Source: Lachnospiraceae bacterium (GTDB lineage Bacteria > Bacillota > Clostridia > Lachnospirales > Lachnospiraceae). From it: a stretch of DNA of 64,000 bases. The first letter of the stretch is position 1; each line of letters starts with the position of its first letter. The notes below the pieces were generated by a model that was given only the letters and a program-made list of their open reading frames with translations, did not search any database and was not told the origin of the DNA. The stretch spans positions 1 to 64,000 of the forward strand of contig CAJTCH010000003.1 in the NCBI GenBank assembly GCA_910574715.1, in the 5' to 3' direction. Shown in pieces: positions 14,981-23,982 of the stretch. The translations under genes were made by a program, and so were the position numbers.

Positions 14981-15601
14981 TTATCTTAGCGCCTTGCTTT
15001 CCAGAATGCTGCGCATCTTCCGAAGTCCTTCGCCCCTGTGGCTTAACTCATTCTTCTTCTCCGGAGCAAGCTGTGCGCTGGTACAACCGTACTCCGGCAG
15101 GAAAAAGATCGGATCATAGCCGAAACCATTCGCTCCGATGATCTCATGGCCTATGATACCTTCCATCGTCCCCCTGACCACTTCGCTGGTCCCGTCCGGA
15201 AATGCCGCCGCTATGGCGCACACGAATCTTGCCGTCCGCTTCTCATCCTCCACGCCGCTAAGCCGGTCAAGAAGCGCCTGGTTCTTGATATCATAGGATG
15301 TATCCTCTCCCATGTACCGTGCGGAGTAGATTCCAGGCTCCTTGTTCAGATAATCAATCTCCAGTCCGGAATCATCCGCCAGGATCACGGCATTCTCATA
15401 CTCCGGCATCTGCCTTGCCGCAGCGGCGATCCCTTTCGCTTTGATCAGAGCATTCTCCTCAAAGGTCGTTCCGTCCTCCACTACTTCCGCTTCGATCCCT
15501 GCTTCTCGCTGGGACAGCACTTCTATCCCCAGATCCTCAAGGATCATCCGGATCTCCACCATCTTGTGTTCATTCCCTGTCGCAAATATTATCTTATCCA
15601 T
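14981..15601 (-). CDS. rdgB: XTP/dITP diphosphatase (RdgB/HAM1 family)
   Basis: This 206-residue enzyme removes non-canonical purine triphosphates (XTP, dITP) from the nucleotide pool. Family motifs are FATGNEHKMVEI at the start, LADDSGLEIDYL near residue 75 and ANGFGYDPIFF near 155. The C-terminal LSHRGEGL closes the active site. Length is normal. It lies 68 bp after the THUMP methyltransferase, with a dispersed-repeat copy in the gap. Confidence 0.95.
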   Translation of the reverse strand: MDKIIFATGNEHKMVEIRMILEDLGIEVLSQREAGIEAEVVEDGTTFEENALIKAKGIAAAARQMPEYENAVILADDSGLEIDYLNKEPGIYSARYMGEDTSYDIKNQALLDRLSGVEDEKRTARFVCAIAAAFPDGTSEVVRGTMEGIIGHEIIGANGFGYDPIFFLPEYGCTSAQLAPEKKNELSHRGEGLRKMRSILESKALR

Positions 15602-15646
15602 CTTGATCTCCCCCTTAATCTATGAAATTCCTCCAACATGCAGACA

Positions 15647-15686
15647 GCACAGTGCTGATCACTCAAGAATCAATGTAATGATGTAC
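15647..15686 (-). repeat. partial copy of a dispersed palindromic repeat
   Basis: On the minus strand this reads GTACATCATTACATTGATTC then TTGAGTGATCAGCAC, matching the left half of the palindrome at 25502-25572 with about five changes in 36 bases. The right arm is missing. It overlaps the last codons of the methyltransferase gene. Confidence 0.55.
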
Positions 15687-16827
15687 CAATCCTTCTCGGC
15701 GGCTTCGGCCCTTGGAACTGATAAAAATATGTCTTCAGCATTCCGTTATAGATCTTACGGTTCTTATCCGCCTTCCTGCCGAAATACTTCTCGGCATCTT
15801 CATAGGAAGTGATCATATACGCCGACCAGGAATCCAGTCTCTTGAAGCTCTCGCCAAATGCCCGGTACAGTTGCGGAAGAGCCTCTTTCTCCTCCAACCG
15901 CTCTCCGTACGGCGGATTCGTGATGATGAAACCATATTTCTTCGGATGGCTTAAGTTCCGGACATCTCTTTCCTGAAAATGTATCAGATGACCGACTCCG
16001 GCTTCATCGGCATTCCTCCTGGCGATCCTTACCACCGAACTGTCAATATCATATCCCTGTATATCCGTCTCTATGCCGTCCCTGATCCTGTCATTCGCTT
16101 CATTCACCGCATCGTACCATAACTTCCTGGGGATCAGATTCTTCCACCCTTCCGCCGTAAACGACCGATTCATCCCCGGCGCGATATCCGCCGCCATCAA
16201 CGCCGCTTCTATAAGAAATGTTCCGCTTCCGCAGAACGGATCCACAAGTATCCGGTCTCCTCTCCAGGGTGTCAGCATGATGAGTGCCGCCGCCAGCGTC
16301 TCGGTGATCGGCGCCTTCCCCGACACCTCACGGTATCCTCTCTTATGAAGAGACACTCCGGATGTATCGATACCCACGGTAACCACATCCTTCTTGAGAA
16401 ACACGCGGACCGGATATGACGCGCCGTCCTCGGGAAACCATTCTACATGGTACCGTTCCCCAAGTCTCCTTACCATCGCCTTCTTCATGATCGACTGTAT
16501 ATCCGACGGGCTGAATAATCGGCTCTTGACGGACGCTGCCTTCGCCACCCAGAACTTCCCGTCCCTGGGGATATAATCCTCCCAGGGCAGTGCCCTGGTC
16601 TTCTCAAATAATTCTTCAAAGGTTACAGCCTGGAAACTGCCGACCTTCCACAAAATCCTCTCCGCTGTGCGTAAGAATACATTCGCATAGCAGACGGCGG
16701 CAGCATCCCCGTAGAACGTAACCCTGCCGTCTTCTACTTCCGCGATCTCATATCCCAACTCCAGGATCTCTCTTTTCAATACCGCTTCCAGCCCAAAATG
16801 GCAGGGAGCGATCAGTTCAATTCTCAT
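15670..16827 (-). CDS. THUMP-domain class I RNA methyltransferase (RlmL/YpsC-like)
   Basis: This 385-residue protein has an N-terminal ferredoxin-like/THUMP region (MRIELIAPCHFGLEAVLKRE, THUMP to ~160) and a C-terminal Rossmann methyltransferase domain. The latter carries DPFCGSGTFLIEAALMA (motif I) and ITNPPYGERL (motif IV), typical of N2-guanine rRNA methylation. YpsC/RlmL-like proteins modify 23S rRNA. The exact base cannot be told from sequence. The gene lies 41 bp downstream of the amidase in the leftward run. Its stop codon is inside a dispersed repeat copy. Confidence 0.9.
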   Translation of the reverse strand: MRIELIAPCHFGLEAVLKREILELGYEIAEVEDGRVTFYGDAAAVCYANVFLRTAERILWKVGSFQAVTFEELFEKTRALPWEDYIPRDGKFWVAKAASVKSRLFSPSDIQSIMKKAMVRRLGERYHVEWFPEDGASYPVRVFLKKDVVTVGIDTSGVSLHKRGYREVSGKAPITETLAAALIMLTPWRGDRILVDPFCGSGTFLIEAALMAADIAPGMNRSFTAEGWKNLIPRKLWYDAVNEANDRIRDGIETDIQGYDIDSSVVRIARRNADEAGVGHLIHFQERDVRNLSHPKKYGFIITNPPYGERLEEKEALPQLYRAFGESFKRLDSWSAYMITSYEDAEKYFGRKADKNRKIYNGMLKTYFYQFQGPKPPRRIGTSLH

Positions 16828-16868
16828 TTTATATACCTCTACATCTTACTTTCTTTCCCTATAGGTTG

Positions 16869-17783
16869 TCAACTGGCAAAACCAAAAAACAGATCAATCC
16901 CGTCCGCAATTCCCTGTACGATCTTACTCTGATATTCCGGAGTCTGCATCAATAGATCCTCTTGCGGATTCGTCATATATCCCATCTCCACGATCGTCAC
17001 GGGTACGCGGCTCCAGTTATTCCCGCTCATCGTGTCCGTCTCCCATACGCCTTCGCTCCTGCACCCTGTCATTTCACAGTATTTATTCAGAATACAATCT
17101 GACAGATTCCTGCTTGCAGAATACAGCTCGGAAGCATACGGGCTCCCCGGAGTCGTACAGATCGTCATCGCGCCCGCCGCCCCCTGGTTCTCCGAGCCGT
17201 TCGCATGGATACGCACATAGGCGGCCGCGCCGGCATTATTGGCAACGTTGGCCCGCTCTATACAACTGACCGGCACATCATTGGATTCCCTCGTCATTAA
17301 TACGGTATAACCTCTCCCCTCTAACTCTGCCTTCAACTGCACAGAGATATTCAGTGTCAGTTCGTATTCCCGCACGCCGCTGGCAACTCCGCTCGTACCG
17401 CTGGCATCGGCAGCCTTGTATTCAGAAGAACCCGGGCCAAGCGGTTCTGTTCCGGGCGCAACCACTGCAGAGTGACCGGGATCCAGCACAACCGTCAGTC
17501 CGCCTCTGGCATTCATAGCCGCCTGCTGTTCTTCCAGCATTCTTCGTTCTTCCTCTTCCTGCGCCCTCTGCGCTTCCTTCTGCTCTTCCTCTTCCTGCGC
17601 TCTCTGTGCTTCCTTTCGCTCTTCCTCTTCCTTATGTTTCCTTTCTTCTTCCCGCCGTTCCTTCTCTTCCTGCTCTTTCTCCTGTTCAATGACAGCCTGC
17701 ACGTCTATCTCGTCATCTTTTTTACATCCCATAAGTAAAAGGGCGATACAGCAGAAAATAATTAATCTCTTTGCTATTCTCAT
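16869..17783 (-). CDS. lipoprotein N-acetylmuramoyl-L-alanine amidase (Amidase_3)
   Basis: This 304-residue exported peptidoglycan amidase has a signal peptide ending in LLMGC (C20), a lipobox. A charged Glu/Arg/Lys-rich coiled linker (~30-90) contains the repeat RKEAQRAQEEEE. The catalytic Amidase_3 domain follows (~95-304) with zinc ligands in LDPGHS, REYELT, RIHANGS and IVEMGYMTNP. I use the ATG at 17781-17783. The longer frame runs back into the YARHG gene and lacks a signal. It closes the envelope gene cluster. Confidence 0.9.
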   Translation of the reverse strand: MRIAKRLIIFCCIALLLMGCKKDDEIDVQAVIEQEKEQEEKERREEERKHKEEEERKEAQRAQEEEEQKEAQRAQEEEERRMLEEQQAAMNARGGLTVVLDPGHSAVVAPGTEPLGPGSSEYKAADASGTSGVASGVREYELTLNISVQLKAELEGRGYTVLMTRESNDVPVSCIERANVANNAGAAAYVRIHANGSENQGAAGAMTICTTPGSPYASELYSASRNLSDCILNKYCEMTGCRSEGVWETDTMSGNNWSRVPVTIVEMGYMTNPQEDLLMQTPEYQSKIVQGIADGIDLFFGFAS

Positions 17784-17805
17784 CCTGATTACGATCCTTC
17801 TGATT

Positions 17806-18423
17806 CTATTGATCCAATTGATATCCGCCGCCTGACATCGCATACTCCGCATTCTTTAAGAATTCCGCATTCTTCCGCTCAGTTTCAGATAAGATTCTGG
17901 CGCTGTAATTAGTATCAAAATCAGCGGCGCTGTATTTGCCTTCATACCAGCTCTTACTCTCGAAATACGTCCTGAGCTCATTAGAATCGAACTTTCTCCC
18001 GTGTCTGGCGTAGATCTCATTCTTGGCGTAATTCAGCTCCTTCAGTGACAGCCCGGCAATGTCCGAACTTGTCAGAAGCTTGGTATTGCTTGCCGGCAAG
18101 ATATAATCCTTGTTCTTATCTTCTTCATTCTTATCTTCTTTATTCTTATCCTCTTTGTCCGCATCCTCTTTCGGCTTCTTCGAAGCTGCCTCTTTGGAAG
18201 ACCCGCTCGCAGAGACAGAGATACTCTTGACTACCTTAGTCTCACCTTCCCCCGGTTCGATTGCCTTCAATGTCTCTGTCTTTCCTTCTGTCCGGGCGGA
18301 TGCTCCTTGCGTTTCCTGAGAACGGACCAACAGAAAGACGCCGCCTGCGCACACCAGTACGATCGCCGCGGCGAGTACTACAGCAGCAATACGGAATCCG
18401 TCTTTTTCTTTTGCTTTTTCCAT
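17806..18423 (-). CDS. membrane-anchored YARHG-domain protein
   Basis: This is a 205-residue protein with an N-terminal TM anchor (~10-34, IAAVVLAAAIVLVCAGGVFL) and a Ser/Lys/Glu/Asp linker containing KEDKNEEDKNKD. A C-terminal YARHG domain has the defining NEIYARHGRKF and SKSWYEGKY. YARHG domains are extracellular modules thought to bind cell wall. The first 75 residues are similar to those of the glycan-binding protein at 23983-24693, so both seem built on one anchor. It lies between the ATPase and amidase genes. Confidence 0.85.
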   Translation of the reverse strand: MEKAKEKDGFRIAAVVLAAAIVLVCAGGVFLLVRSQETQGASARTEGKTETLKAIEPGEGETKVVKSISVSASGSSKEAASKKPKEDADKEDKNKEDKNEEDKNKDYILPASNTKLLTSSDIAGLSLKELNYAKNEIYARHGRKFDSNELRTYFESKSWYEGKYSAADFDTNYSARILSETERKNAEFLKNAEYAMSGGGYQLDQ

Positions 18424-18448
18424 ATTATCTTCTCCTTATTATTTTCTT

Positions 18449-19744
18449 CTACATTTTCTTAAACTGGAATAAGAACGGCTGTCTTCCCGGCAGCCCTATG
18501 ATCGCCTCGCCTATATTCAGCCTTGCAATATCCCAGTCCTCAACCACATTGGCATCCCTGACATTTTCTACAATACCGCGTCCCTGCACAGATGCCATAT
18601 AGACTTCTTTCTTCCGGTTTACACCGTGAAGCTTCTCTATGAATTCCTTCGATGCAGAATCATTTACCCGAAACGCGACTGACGTCAGGAAACCTGACAA
18701 GATACTCCGCGCCCTGGATTCTCCATACACCTCGAATACCTGGTCCACATTCTGGATACCTATCATGAATTTCACGCCGAGGCTTCTCCCAAAGTTCACG
18801 GCATCATCGACATGCTGCAGGTTAGGGATCAGACGGAATTCATCTGCTATAAAATACACATTGCCTTCGCTTTTCTTCCGGCAAAGCGCCTCCTTGATCG
18901 CCATATCGAACAGAAGACTGTAGATCGGCGCCAGCATATTCCCAATTCCCAGATCATATTCGATAAAAATAATCCTGCCGCCTTTCTCTCTGACCAGATT
19001 ACGGATGGACAAAGTTCCCTTCTTCTTGAAATTCCCAAGAAAGATCTCCCGCGTAAGCTGCAGAAGCTCTGACATCACGCCCTGAGTCTGCGCGGAGCGG
19101 TCTTCTGATATGTAACTGGTCAGCGCACGCATATCATCATATTGCTCCAGCATCTCTCTTAACTCTCTTGTCGGCGACTTGTCAAGGAACGCCCTCAGAG
19201 ATGCATTGTCACTCTCAAGCCTTCCTTTATTTCTTGTAAAATGCGTCAGAATCGCTCCAAAGAGATCCTTTGCCGCATTGGGGAAAAATGGCTGGCTGGA
19301 CTTCTCTACTTTATCCCGGAACAGAGATTTGCTGATCTCCACAATATTCTCTTCCATATGTTCATCCAGTTCAATCTCATTGAATATATTCCAGTAATCT
19401 GTCCCGTCCTGCCCCGTTGCCGTCTCATCATTACTGATCACGATATCACCCGGACGGTAAAATTCTCTATAGAAATCTCCCTTCGTATCAAAGATGATCA
19501 TAACATCATCCCTTGTTATACCGGCCCGAAGCTGACGGACAATCTGAAAAAATGCATTCGTTTTGCCCGTTCCAATACCTCCCAGAAACATCAGATGCCT
19601 GCTCAGCAAATCTGCATCAAACGGCACATAGATATCTCCGCCTACCCGATTCGTCCCCATGAATGCACAGCACGCGTTCCTTACAGGATACGCCGCCGGA
19701 TCCGGCATAAGCTGATTTCCGTCAAACACATCAATTTGTTTCAT
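18449..19744 (-). CDS. soluble VirD4/TraG-like (HerA-FtsK superfamily) ATPase
   Basis: This 431-residue P-loop ATPase has Walker A GGIGTGKT at 55-62, IIFDTKGDFY near 85, Walker B VYFIADE at 296-302 and a later GIQNVDQVFEVYG. This pattern is that of T4SS coupling proteins (VirD4/TraD/TraG). It lacks the N-terminal TM helices of true coupling proteins and no relaxase, mating-pair or other conjugation gene is nearby. The neighbours are zinc-ribbon membrane proteins and cell-wall enzymes. It may pump or remodel protein or DNA at the membrane in an unknown process. Confidence 0.8.
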   Translation of the reverse strand: MKQIDVFDGNQLMPDPAAYPVRNACCAFMGTNRVGGDIYVPFDADLLSRHLMFLGGIGTGKTNAFFQIVRQLRAGITRDDVMIIFDTKGDFYREFYRPGDIVISNDETATGQDGTDYWNIFNEIELDEHMEENIVEISKSLFRDKVEKSSQPFFPNAAKDLFGAILTHFTRNKGRLESDNASLRAFLDKSPTRELREMLEQYDDMRALTSYISEDRSAQTQGVMSELLQLTREIFLGNFKKKGTLSIRNLVREKGGRIIFIEYDLGIGNMLAPIYSLLFDMAIKEALCRKKSEGNVYFIADEFRLIPNLQHVDDAVNFGRSLGVKFMIGIQNVDQVFEVYGESRARSILSGFLTSVAFRVNDSASKEFIEKLHGVNRKKEVYMASVQGRGIVENVRDANVVEDWDIARLNIGEAIIGLPGRQPFLFQFKKM

Positions 19745-19760
19745 TATATGCCGCCTCCCT

Positions 19761-20534
19761 TCAATAACCTATACCTTCATCCACTTCTATCTCCTTCTCA
19801 ACCTCGTCTGCTTCTTTCTCAAGCTCTTTTTCCGTCCTAACCGTCTCTTCCTCGAACTCCTTCTCCGCTTTTTCTTCCTCCTCTTCCAGCTCTTTCCTGG
19901 CTTTGGCCGCTTCCTCTTCGGCTTCTTCTTCCGCCTCCCGGAGCGCCTTCATGTTGTCTTCTGTAACTTCCGTTTCCTCTTCTTCCGTCTCTTCCTCTGT
20001 ATACTCTCCAACAACCTTGACCGGCACATCATAGCCCAATTCTTTTGCCGCCATCATGCGATGCCTGCCATCATCCTGAAACTGATATCCATCCTCGTAT
20101 TTCACAACTTTCATCATCTTATCATCTGCATAGTATGCATCCACAGTATTGCTCAAATGCGGATTCGAGCGAATAGAATCCAGGCTCTCGCCATTCGCCA
20201 TCCGCTCCTGGATTTCTGGAAGATGGGATGCCAGTTCCATATAGTCTTCCTTCGTGTTGCCATGGTGATTCCAGAAATTATCGGAATCTACATTAAAAAT
20301 GTCAAAAACAGAATCCGGGCTTGCCGTTTCTATCCTGGGGCTGTCATATGGGCGATAATTCAGCAGTCCTTTTGAGTCCATCTGGCGAAATCCTTCTTCC
20401 AAAGTCTGCACCTTCGTCATTCCTTCCGACCACGCCTGCGCTTCGGCTGCAAAGGAAGGCATAGACTGCGGACCCGATATCCCTATGTGCTCTCTCACAT
20501 ACCGCACCAGATCACTAAACGGTATCATTCCCAT
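19761..20534 (-). CDS. ParB/sulfiredoxin-like domain protein with acidic coiled-coil tail
   Basis: This 257-residue protein has a globular half (~45-175) ending in DDGRHRMMAAKELGYDVPVK. This is the motif of ParB/Srx-type folds that also appear as domains in polymorphic toxin and effector proteins. The C-terminal ~80 residues are an extreme Glu/Lys coiled coil (EEEEEKAEKEFEEE-like). No DNA-binding HTH follows, so it is not a chromosome ParB. It lies 16 bp upstream of the VirD4-like ATPase gene, so it may be that ATPase's partner or client, an inference. Confidence 0.6.
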   Translation of the reverse strand: MGMIPFSDLVRYVREHIGISGPQSMPSFAAEAQAWSEGMTKVQTLEEGFRQMDSKGLLNYRPYDSPRIETASPDSVFDIFNVDSDNFWNHHGNTKEDYMELASHLPEIQERMANGESLDSIRSNPHLSNTVDAYYADDKMMKVVKYEDGYQFQDDGRHRMMAAKELGYDVPVKVVGEYTEEETEEEETEVTEDNMKALREAEEEAEEEAAKARKELEEEEEKAEKEFEEETVRTEKELEKEADEVEKEIEVDEGIGY

Positions 20535-20541
20535 TCTGCAC

Positions 20542-21069
20542 TCACCTTTCTTCCCTGTTTACTGCCAGAAGCAGTCCCCGCCGGCACAGCCCAAATACAG
20601 ACTTCTCTGCCTCAAATGCGGGAATTCGACGCTTCAATATCACTCTTCTCTCAATCTCTCTATAGGAGATCTCGCCGTCCGCTTCTCTCCAGACATCATA
20701 TTCTAACGGTGAGAGCTCCACTTTTCCCCGAAACATAACACTATAGGCATTCGTCTGCAGATCTAATCCTTCTCCTATCCCCTGGCGCATGAACTTAAGC
20801 GGCTTCATCTGCGCATAGTCTCCATCAGGAAAGGAAGCCAATAGCCCTGTCTGTATTAATTTATTCATCGTTGGGGAGAATCCCCGAAGATCCGCCTCCG
20901 GGAGAGACTTCTCCACTTCCTCCCCATATGCCCCCAGTAGAAATCTTCCCCATATCCTGTACTCCAATGGGATCAACTGCACTGCCTGCTTTCTCAGAGA
21001 TACCTGGAAAACCAATCTATTCTCAACAATATCCGATCCAAGCGGATAACCCACCGTCAAATAGTACAT
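20542..21069 (-). CDS. protein with duplicated winged-helix-like unit, unknown function
   Basis: This 175-residue protein contains two related units: LIPLEYRIWGRFLLGAYGEE (~35-55) ending in LIQTGLLAS, and LSPLEYDVWREADGEIS (~125-142) ending in LCRRGLLLAV. The pattern L-x-PLEY-x-x-W then a hydrophobic RGLL strand suggests tandem winged helices. I place the start at ATG 21067-21069 after GGAAGGTGG. The longer frame would start inside the upstream gene. It sits 7 bp from the ParB-like gene. No family is recognised. Confidence 0.6.
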   Translation of the reverse strand: MYYLTVGYPLGSDIVENRLVFQVSLRKQAVQLIPLEYRIWGRFLLGAYGEEVEKSLPEADLRGFSPTMNKLIQTGLLASFPDGDYAQMKPLKFMRQGIGEGLDLQTNAYSVMFRGKVELSPLEYDVWREADGEISYREIERRVILKRRIPAFEAEKSVFGLCRRGLLLAVNREER

Positions 21070-21074
21070 ATTTC

Positions 21075-22094
21075 TTAATCCACCTTCCATTTACGGATCC
21101 CAAAATCTCCCAACTTCTGTATATCTGTGATCATAGAACCCAACTCCTCGATCGCAACATCCGCGTCCTCTCCCGGAAGCACTTCCATAACAGAGACCAT
21201 ACTCTGACGGCTCCAGATCAAGATCGGCTTGTCAGAAGCACATTTTGTCATGATATTAATAGACAGACTCGGCTTCAGGGAGAACAAAAACAGGGCAATC
21301 ACATATAACACCAATATGATCACTGTCAGGAAAATCCCCATCTTCGACAAGAACGGATGCTCGAATATACTCTTGGCAGAGCTTAATGACACCATACTCA
21401 TTGAAAAAGCCAGGAACAGCGCTTTGATGTAGTATTTTTTCTTAAATATAAAGAACGGTACTGCCGCCGCAATTCCCAGGATAAATGCCAGAAAAACCGG
21501 CAGTTCCGAGAAGAGTCCTCCTAAGGCACACGCCAGCATACTGACCAGAAAACCAAGTAAAAAGTCCCACAGGGCAAAACGTACCCCGTTCGACAATGCT
21601 ACACCTGCAACTTCGTCTATCGTAAACTCCGTGTGGCTCATGGCCCGTCCGATCCAGGAACGTCCGCTCAGTCGAAAGAGGATCCGCTTATTGGTCACCT
21701 GTATCCGGCCCTCCTGCCAGAGTCCGCGAAGTCTGGAACGCGCATTGCACAACTGATACTGCTTGATCGGTATCTCCTGTTCACATGGTGCGATCAGATC
21801 CGGCACGATCTTCTTCCCTCTCTCAAAGCACCCTTCCACATCGTTATTGTCAGACTCGCCGATACCGATCAGTTTGCGCAGCGGAATCCAATCCTCCGTA
21901 GATATGGTGTACCCTTCATTTGGATTCACCGGCCCCCTGCCTGGCTGTCCGCCGGTCTGCGGGCCGTTATTATAATACTGATTCTGCTGATTTCCTGTCT
22001 GTTGATTTCCTGTCTGTTGATTTCCTGTCATCTGACACTGGCAGATCTCCCCGTCAGCCAGTGGTCTTCCGCATTGTGTACAAAATCTTGCCAT
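21075..22094 (-). CDS. zinc-ribbon, PH-like, multi-TM membrane protein
   Basis: This is a 339-residue protein. An N-terminal zinc ribbon (FCTQCGRPLADGEICQC) is followed by a low-complexity linker with three TGNQQ repeats. A region near 125-170 (QVTNKRILFRLSGRSW) has the bacterial PH-domain look. Four or so hydrophobic segments follow (~175-280), then a cytoplasmic C-terminal tail of ~55 residues. The start follows AAAAGGAGAATGAGAG. It resembles zinc-ribbon PH membrane proteins of Firmicutes with unknown function, and lies between the TcaA-like gene and the rest of the cluster. Confidence 0.65.
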   Translation of the reverse strand: MARFCTQCGRPLADGEICQCQMTGNQQTGNQQTGNQQNQYYNNGPQTGGQPGRGPVNPNEGYTISTEDWIPLRKLIGIGESDNNDVEGCFERGKKIVPDLIAPCEQEIPIKQYQLCNARSRLRGLWQEGRIQVTNKRILFRLSGRSWIGRAMSHTEFTIDEVAGVALSNGVRFALWDFLLGFLVSMLACALGGLFSELPVFLAFILGIAAAVPFFIFKKKYYIKALFLAFSMSMVSLSSAKSIFEHPFLSKMGIFLTVIILVLYVIALFLFSLKPSLSINIMTKCASDKPILIWSRQSMVSVMEVLPGEDADVAIEELGSMITDIQKLGDFGIRKWKVD

Positions 22095-22180
22095 CTCTCA
22101 TTCTCCTTTTATTATCTCTCATGTATCGTAACAGTTCAGACAATCTGTCCTGTTGCCATGTGTCTTCATTATCTTCTCTT

Positions 22181-23716
22181 CTACAATACACTTCGGATGC
22201 TGAACGAAGCGATCTTATAGGTGTCTTCATCATATTGGAACGATGCACTCATATAAGAAGTTCCGTCATCCGTCTTGTCTTCTGTGGTCGGTGTATCATT
22301 TCTCCATGATGTATAGGTATATGTATATTTCATATCATACTTGTAACTCATCTCTGCCTGAACCATTCCCTGATAAGCGTCATCATAACACTCACACTTA
22401 AAATCACTGAATTCCACTTCCTTAAGCTTATAGGCCTCCCTGCCATGTAATTCCGAGACAAGCGAATCATAAGCTTCTTCGCAGGCATCCTGATAATCCG
22501 GCAGGAACAATTCTGATATCTCCTCGAACTTCTTCTGTTCCAATGCAGATTGATAGACCTTCTCCAGTGCCTCCTGCATCTTCGCCGCAAATGCCGTCTC
22601 CCCTTCTTCTGTCAGCTTCAATGCCTCTGCCGTATAGGTTCCTTCGGCCGAAGCGCTGAATTCGTCCTCATACAGCTCATGCCAGGGTACTGCAGCCTGG
22701 ATGCTGTGCTTCCCGGCAAACAGCGTGAGACGGTAACAATCCATGCCGCCGTCTTCTGTTGGTTCTCTATCCCCCTCCGGCAGAACCACTCCGTCTACTG
22801 CCACGGCTGCGCCGCAAGGACTGTAGATCCGGAAATTCTCTGCTATCTCATCTGCCGGCGAAACCTTCCATGTGTCGAAAAACAACATTGCCTTTTCGCC
22901 CTGCTTCATCAAAGTAAGCACTCTGTTGTCTGCATTTTTCCCTTTTTCTGTAAATTGAACTAATAAATTCCTCTGAACCCCGGAGCTCTCCAATGATTTG
23001 TCTGACATAATCTCAAAATTCGTAACCTCCGGGACCTCCCTCTGTTCCATCATAACAATAAACTGGTCTTTCTGAAGATATGCTCCGTCCGGAAAATCTG
23101 TCAGATCATAGACCTTGGACCAGTCTCTGTCAACGTATGCCTGAAAATATCGTTTTGCTACGGCATTCGCACTGTTCCGGCTGCTTCCAAGCCCATAGAA
23201 CGCACAGATGATAAGCAGCAGGCACACCGCCTCGATGATTACAGCAATCTGCATCTTCGACAGCTTTCTAATGCTTCCTTTGTATTTCTGCACATTGATC
23301 TCCGGCTTCTTTATAGTAATGCTTGATCCGCCCGCAGTCTGCTGATCTGTTCTCTGCTGCTCCTTCATCTTCTTCATCTGAGAAGGACGCAGCGGAACCG
23401 ATGACGGCTCCCCTTGAACTGAATTCATCTGTTCCGGTTCTTCCCTCCCCGGCGGCACTGGTTCCGAAGCCCCCTGTCCCGCGGCAGCCTGATTCTCCCA
23501 CGGCAGGCTGCCCATAGTCTGCTGCATATCGGCTGCTGTGCTCCCTGAATTCCAGGGTTCATCCACATTGCCGGCGGCACCGCCGCCTGCCCCTCCTTCA
23601 TCTCCCGGCGCCGCGGTTCCCGGCACACTGGCAATCCCCTCAAGATTCGTACCGCAGTTGCCGCAAAACCTGGCGCCATCCTCACACTTGGTTCCACATG
23701 TCGGACAAAACAACAT
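22181..23716 (-). CDS. zinc-ribbon single-TM protein, TcaA/YvbJ-like
   Basis: This is a 511-residue protein. The zinc ribbon CPTCGTKCEDGARFCGNCGT is followed by a Gly/Pro/Gln-rich linker to ~150. A TM helix at about 153-172 (QIAVIIEAVCLLLIICAFYG) leads to an external part with an NTF2-like/TcaA-type unit (AKRYFQAYVDRDWSKVYDLT), a middle beta domain and a C-terminal NTF2-like repeat (~370-505). This architecture is that of TcaA/YvbJ envelope proteins linked to glycopeptide or cell-wall stress responses. It is the first gene of the leftward cluster and diverges from the glycan-binding gene. Confidence 0.75.
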   Translation of the reverse strand: MLFCPTCGTKCEDGARFCGNCGTNLEGIASVPGTAAPGDEGGAGGGAAGNVDEPWNSGSTAADMQQTMGSLPWENQAAAGQGASEPVPPGREEPEQMNSVQGEPSSVPLRPSQMKKMKEQQRTDQQTAGGSSITIKKPEINVQKYKGSIRKLSKMQIAVIIEAVCLLLIICAFYGLGSSRNSANAVAKRYFQAYVDRDWSKVYDLTDFPDGAYLQKDQFIVMMEQREVPEVTNFEIMSDKSLESSGVQRNLLVQFTEKGKNADNRVLTLMKQGEKAMLFFDTWKVSPADEIAENFRIYSPCGAAVAVDGVVLPEGDREPTEDGGMDCYRLTLFAGKHSIQAAVPWHELYEDEFSASAEGTYTAEALKLTEEGETAFAAKMQEALEKVYQSALEQKKFEEISELFLPDYQDACEEAYDSLVSELHGREAYKLKEVEFSDFKCECYDDAYQGMVQAEMSYKYDMKYTYTYTSWRNDTPTTEDKTDDGTSYMSASFQYDEDTYKIASFSIRSVL

Positions 23717-23982
23717 ATGTCTCTTCCTCTCTTTCCCTTCTACATTCCATTTAGAAACTGCAGGAAAATAATTTGTACAGTTTCTTAATATAAAAGAATA
23801 GTAAAATTGTATGAATTTTCCATTAACTATTATATACTAAAACCATAAGAAAGAATAGTTCTTTTATTTTCCAAAATTTTAATATATAATTACTATGTCA
23901 CACTTCCATCGTCAGCGCCGCTATATGCATAAAATATCTTAGCAAGACCAAAAACATTGATCGCCCAAGAAAGGAGCTAACT

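Noticed and set aside
18449-19744. Integrative conjugative element, because of the VirD4/TraG-like ATPase
   Set aside because: No relaxase, VirB4, other mating-pair genes, integrase or att repeats accompany it, and the ATPase lacks N-terminal TM helices.
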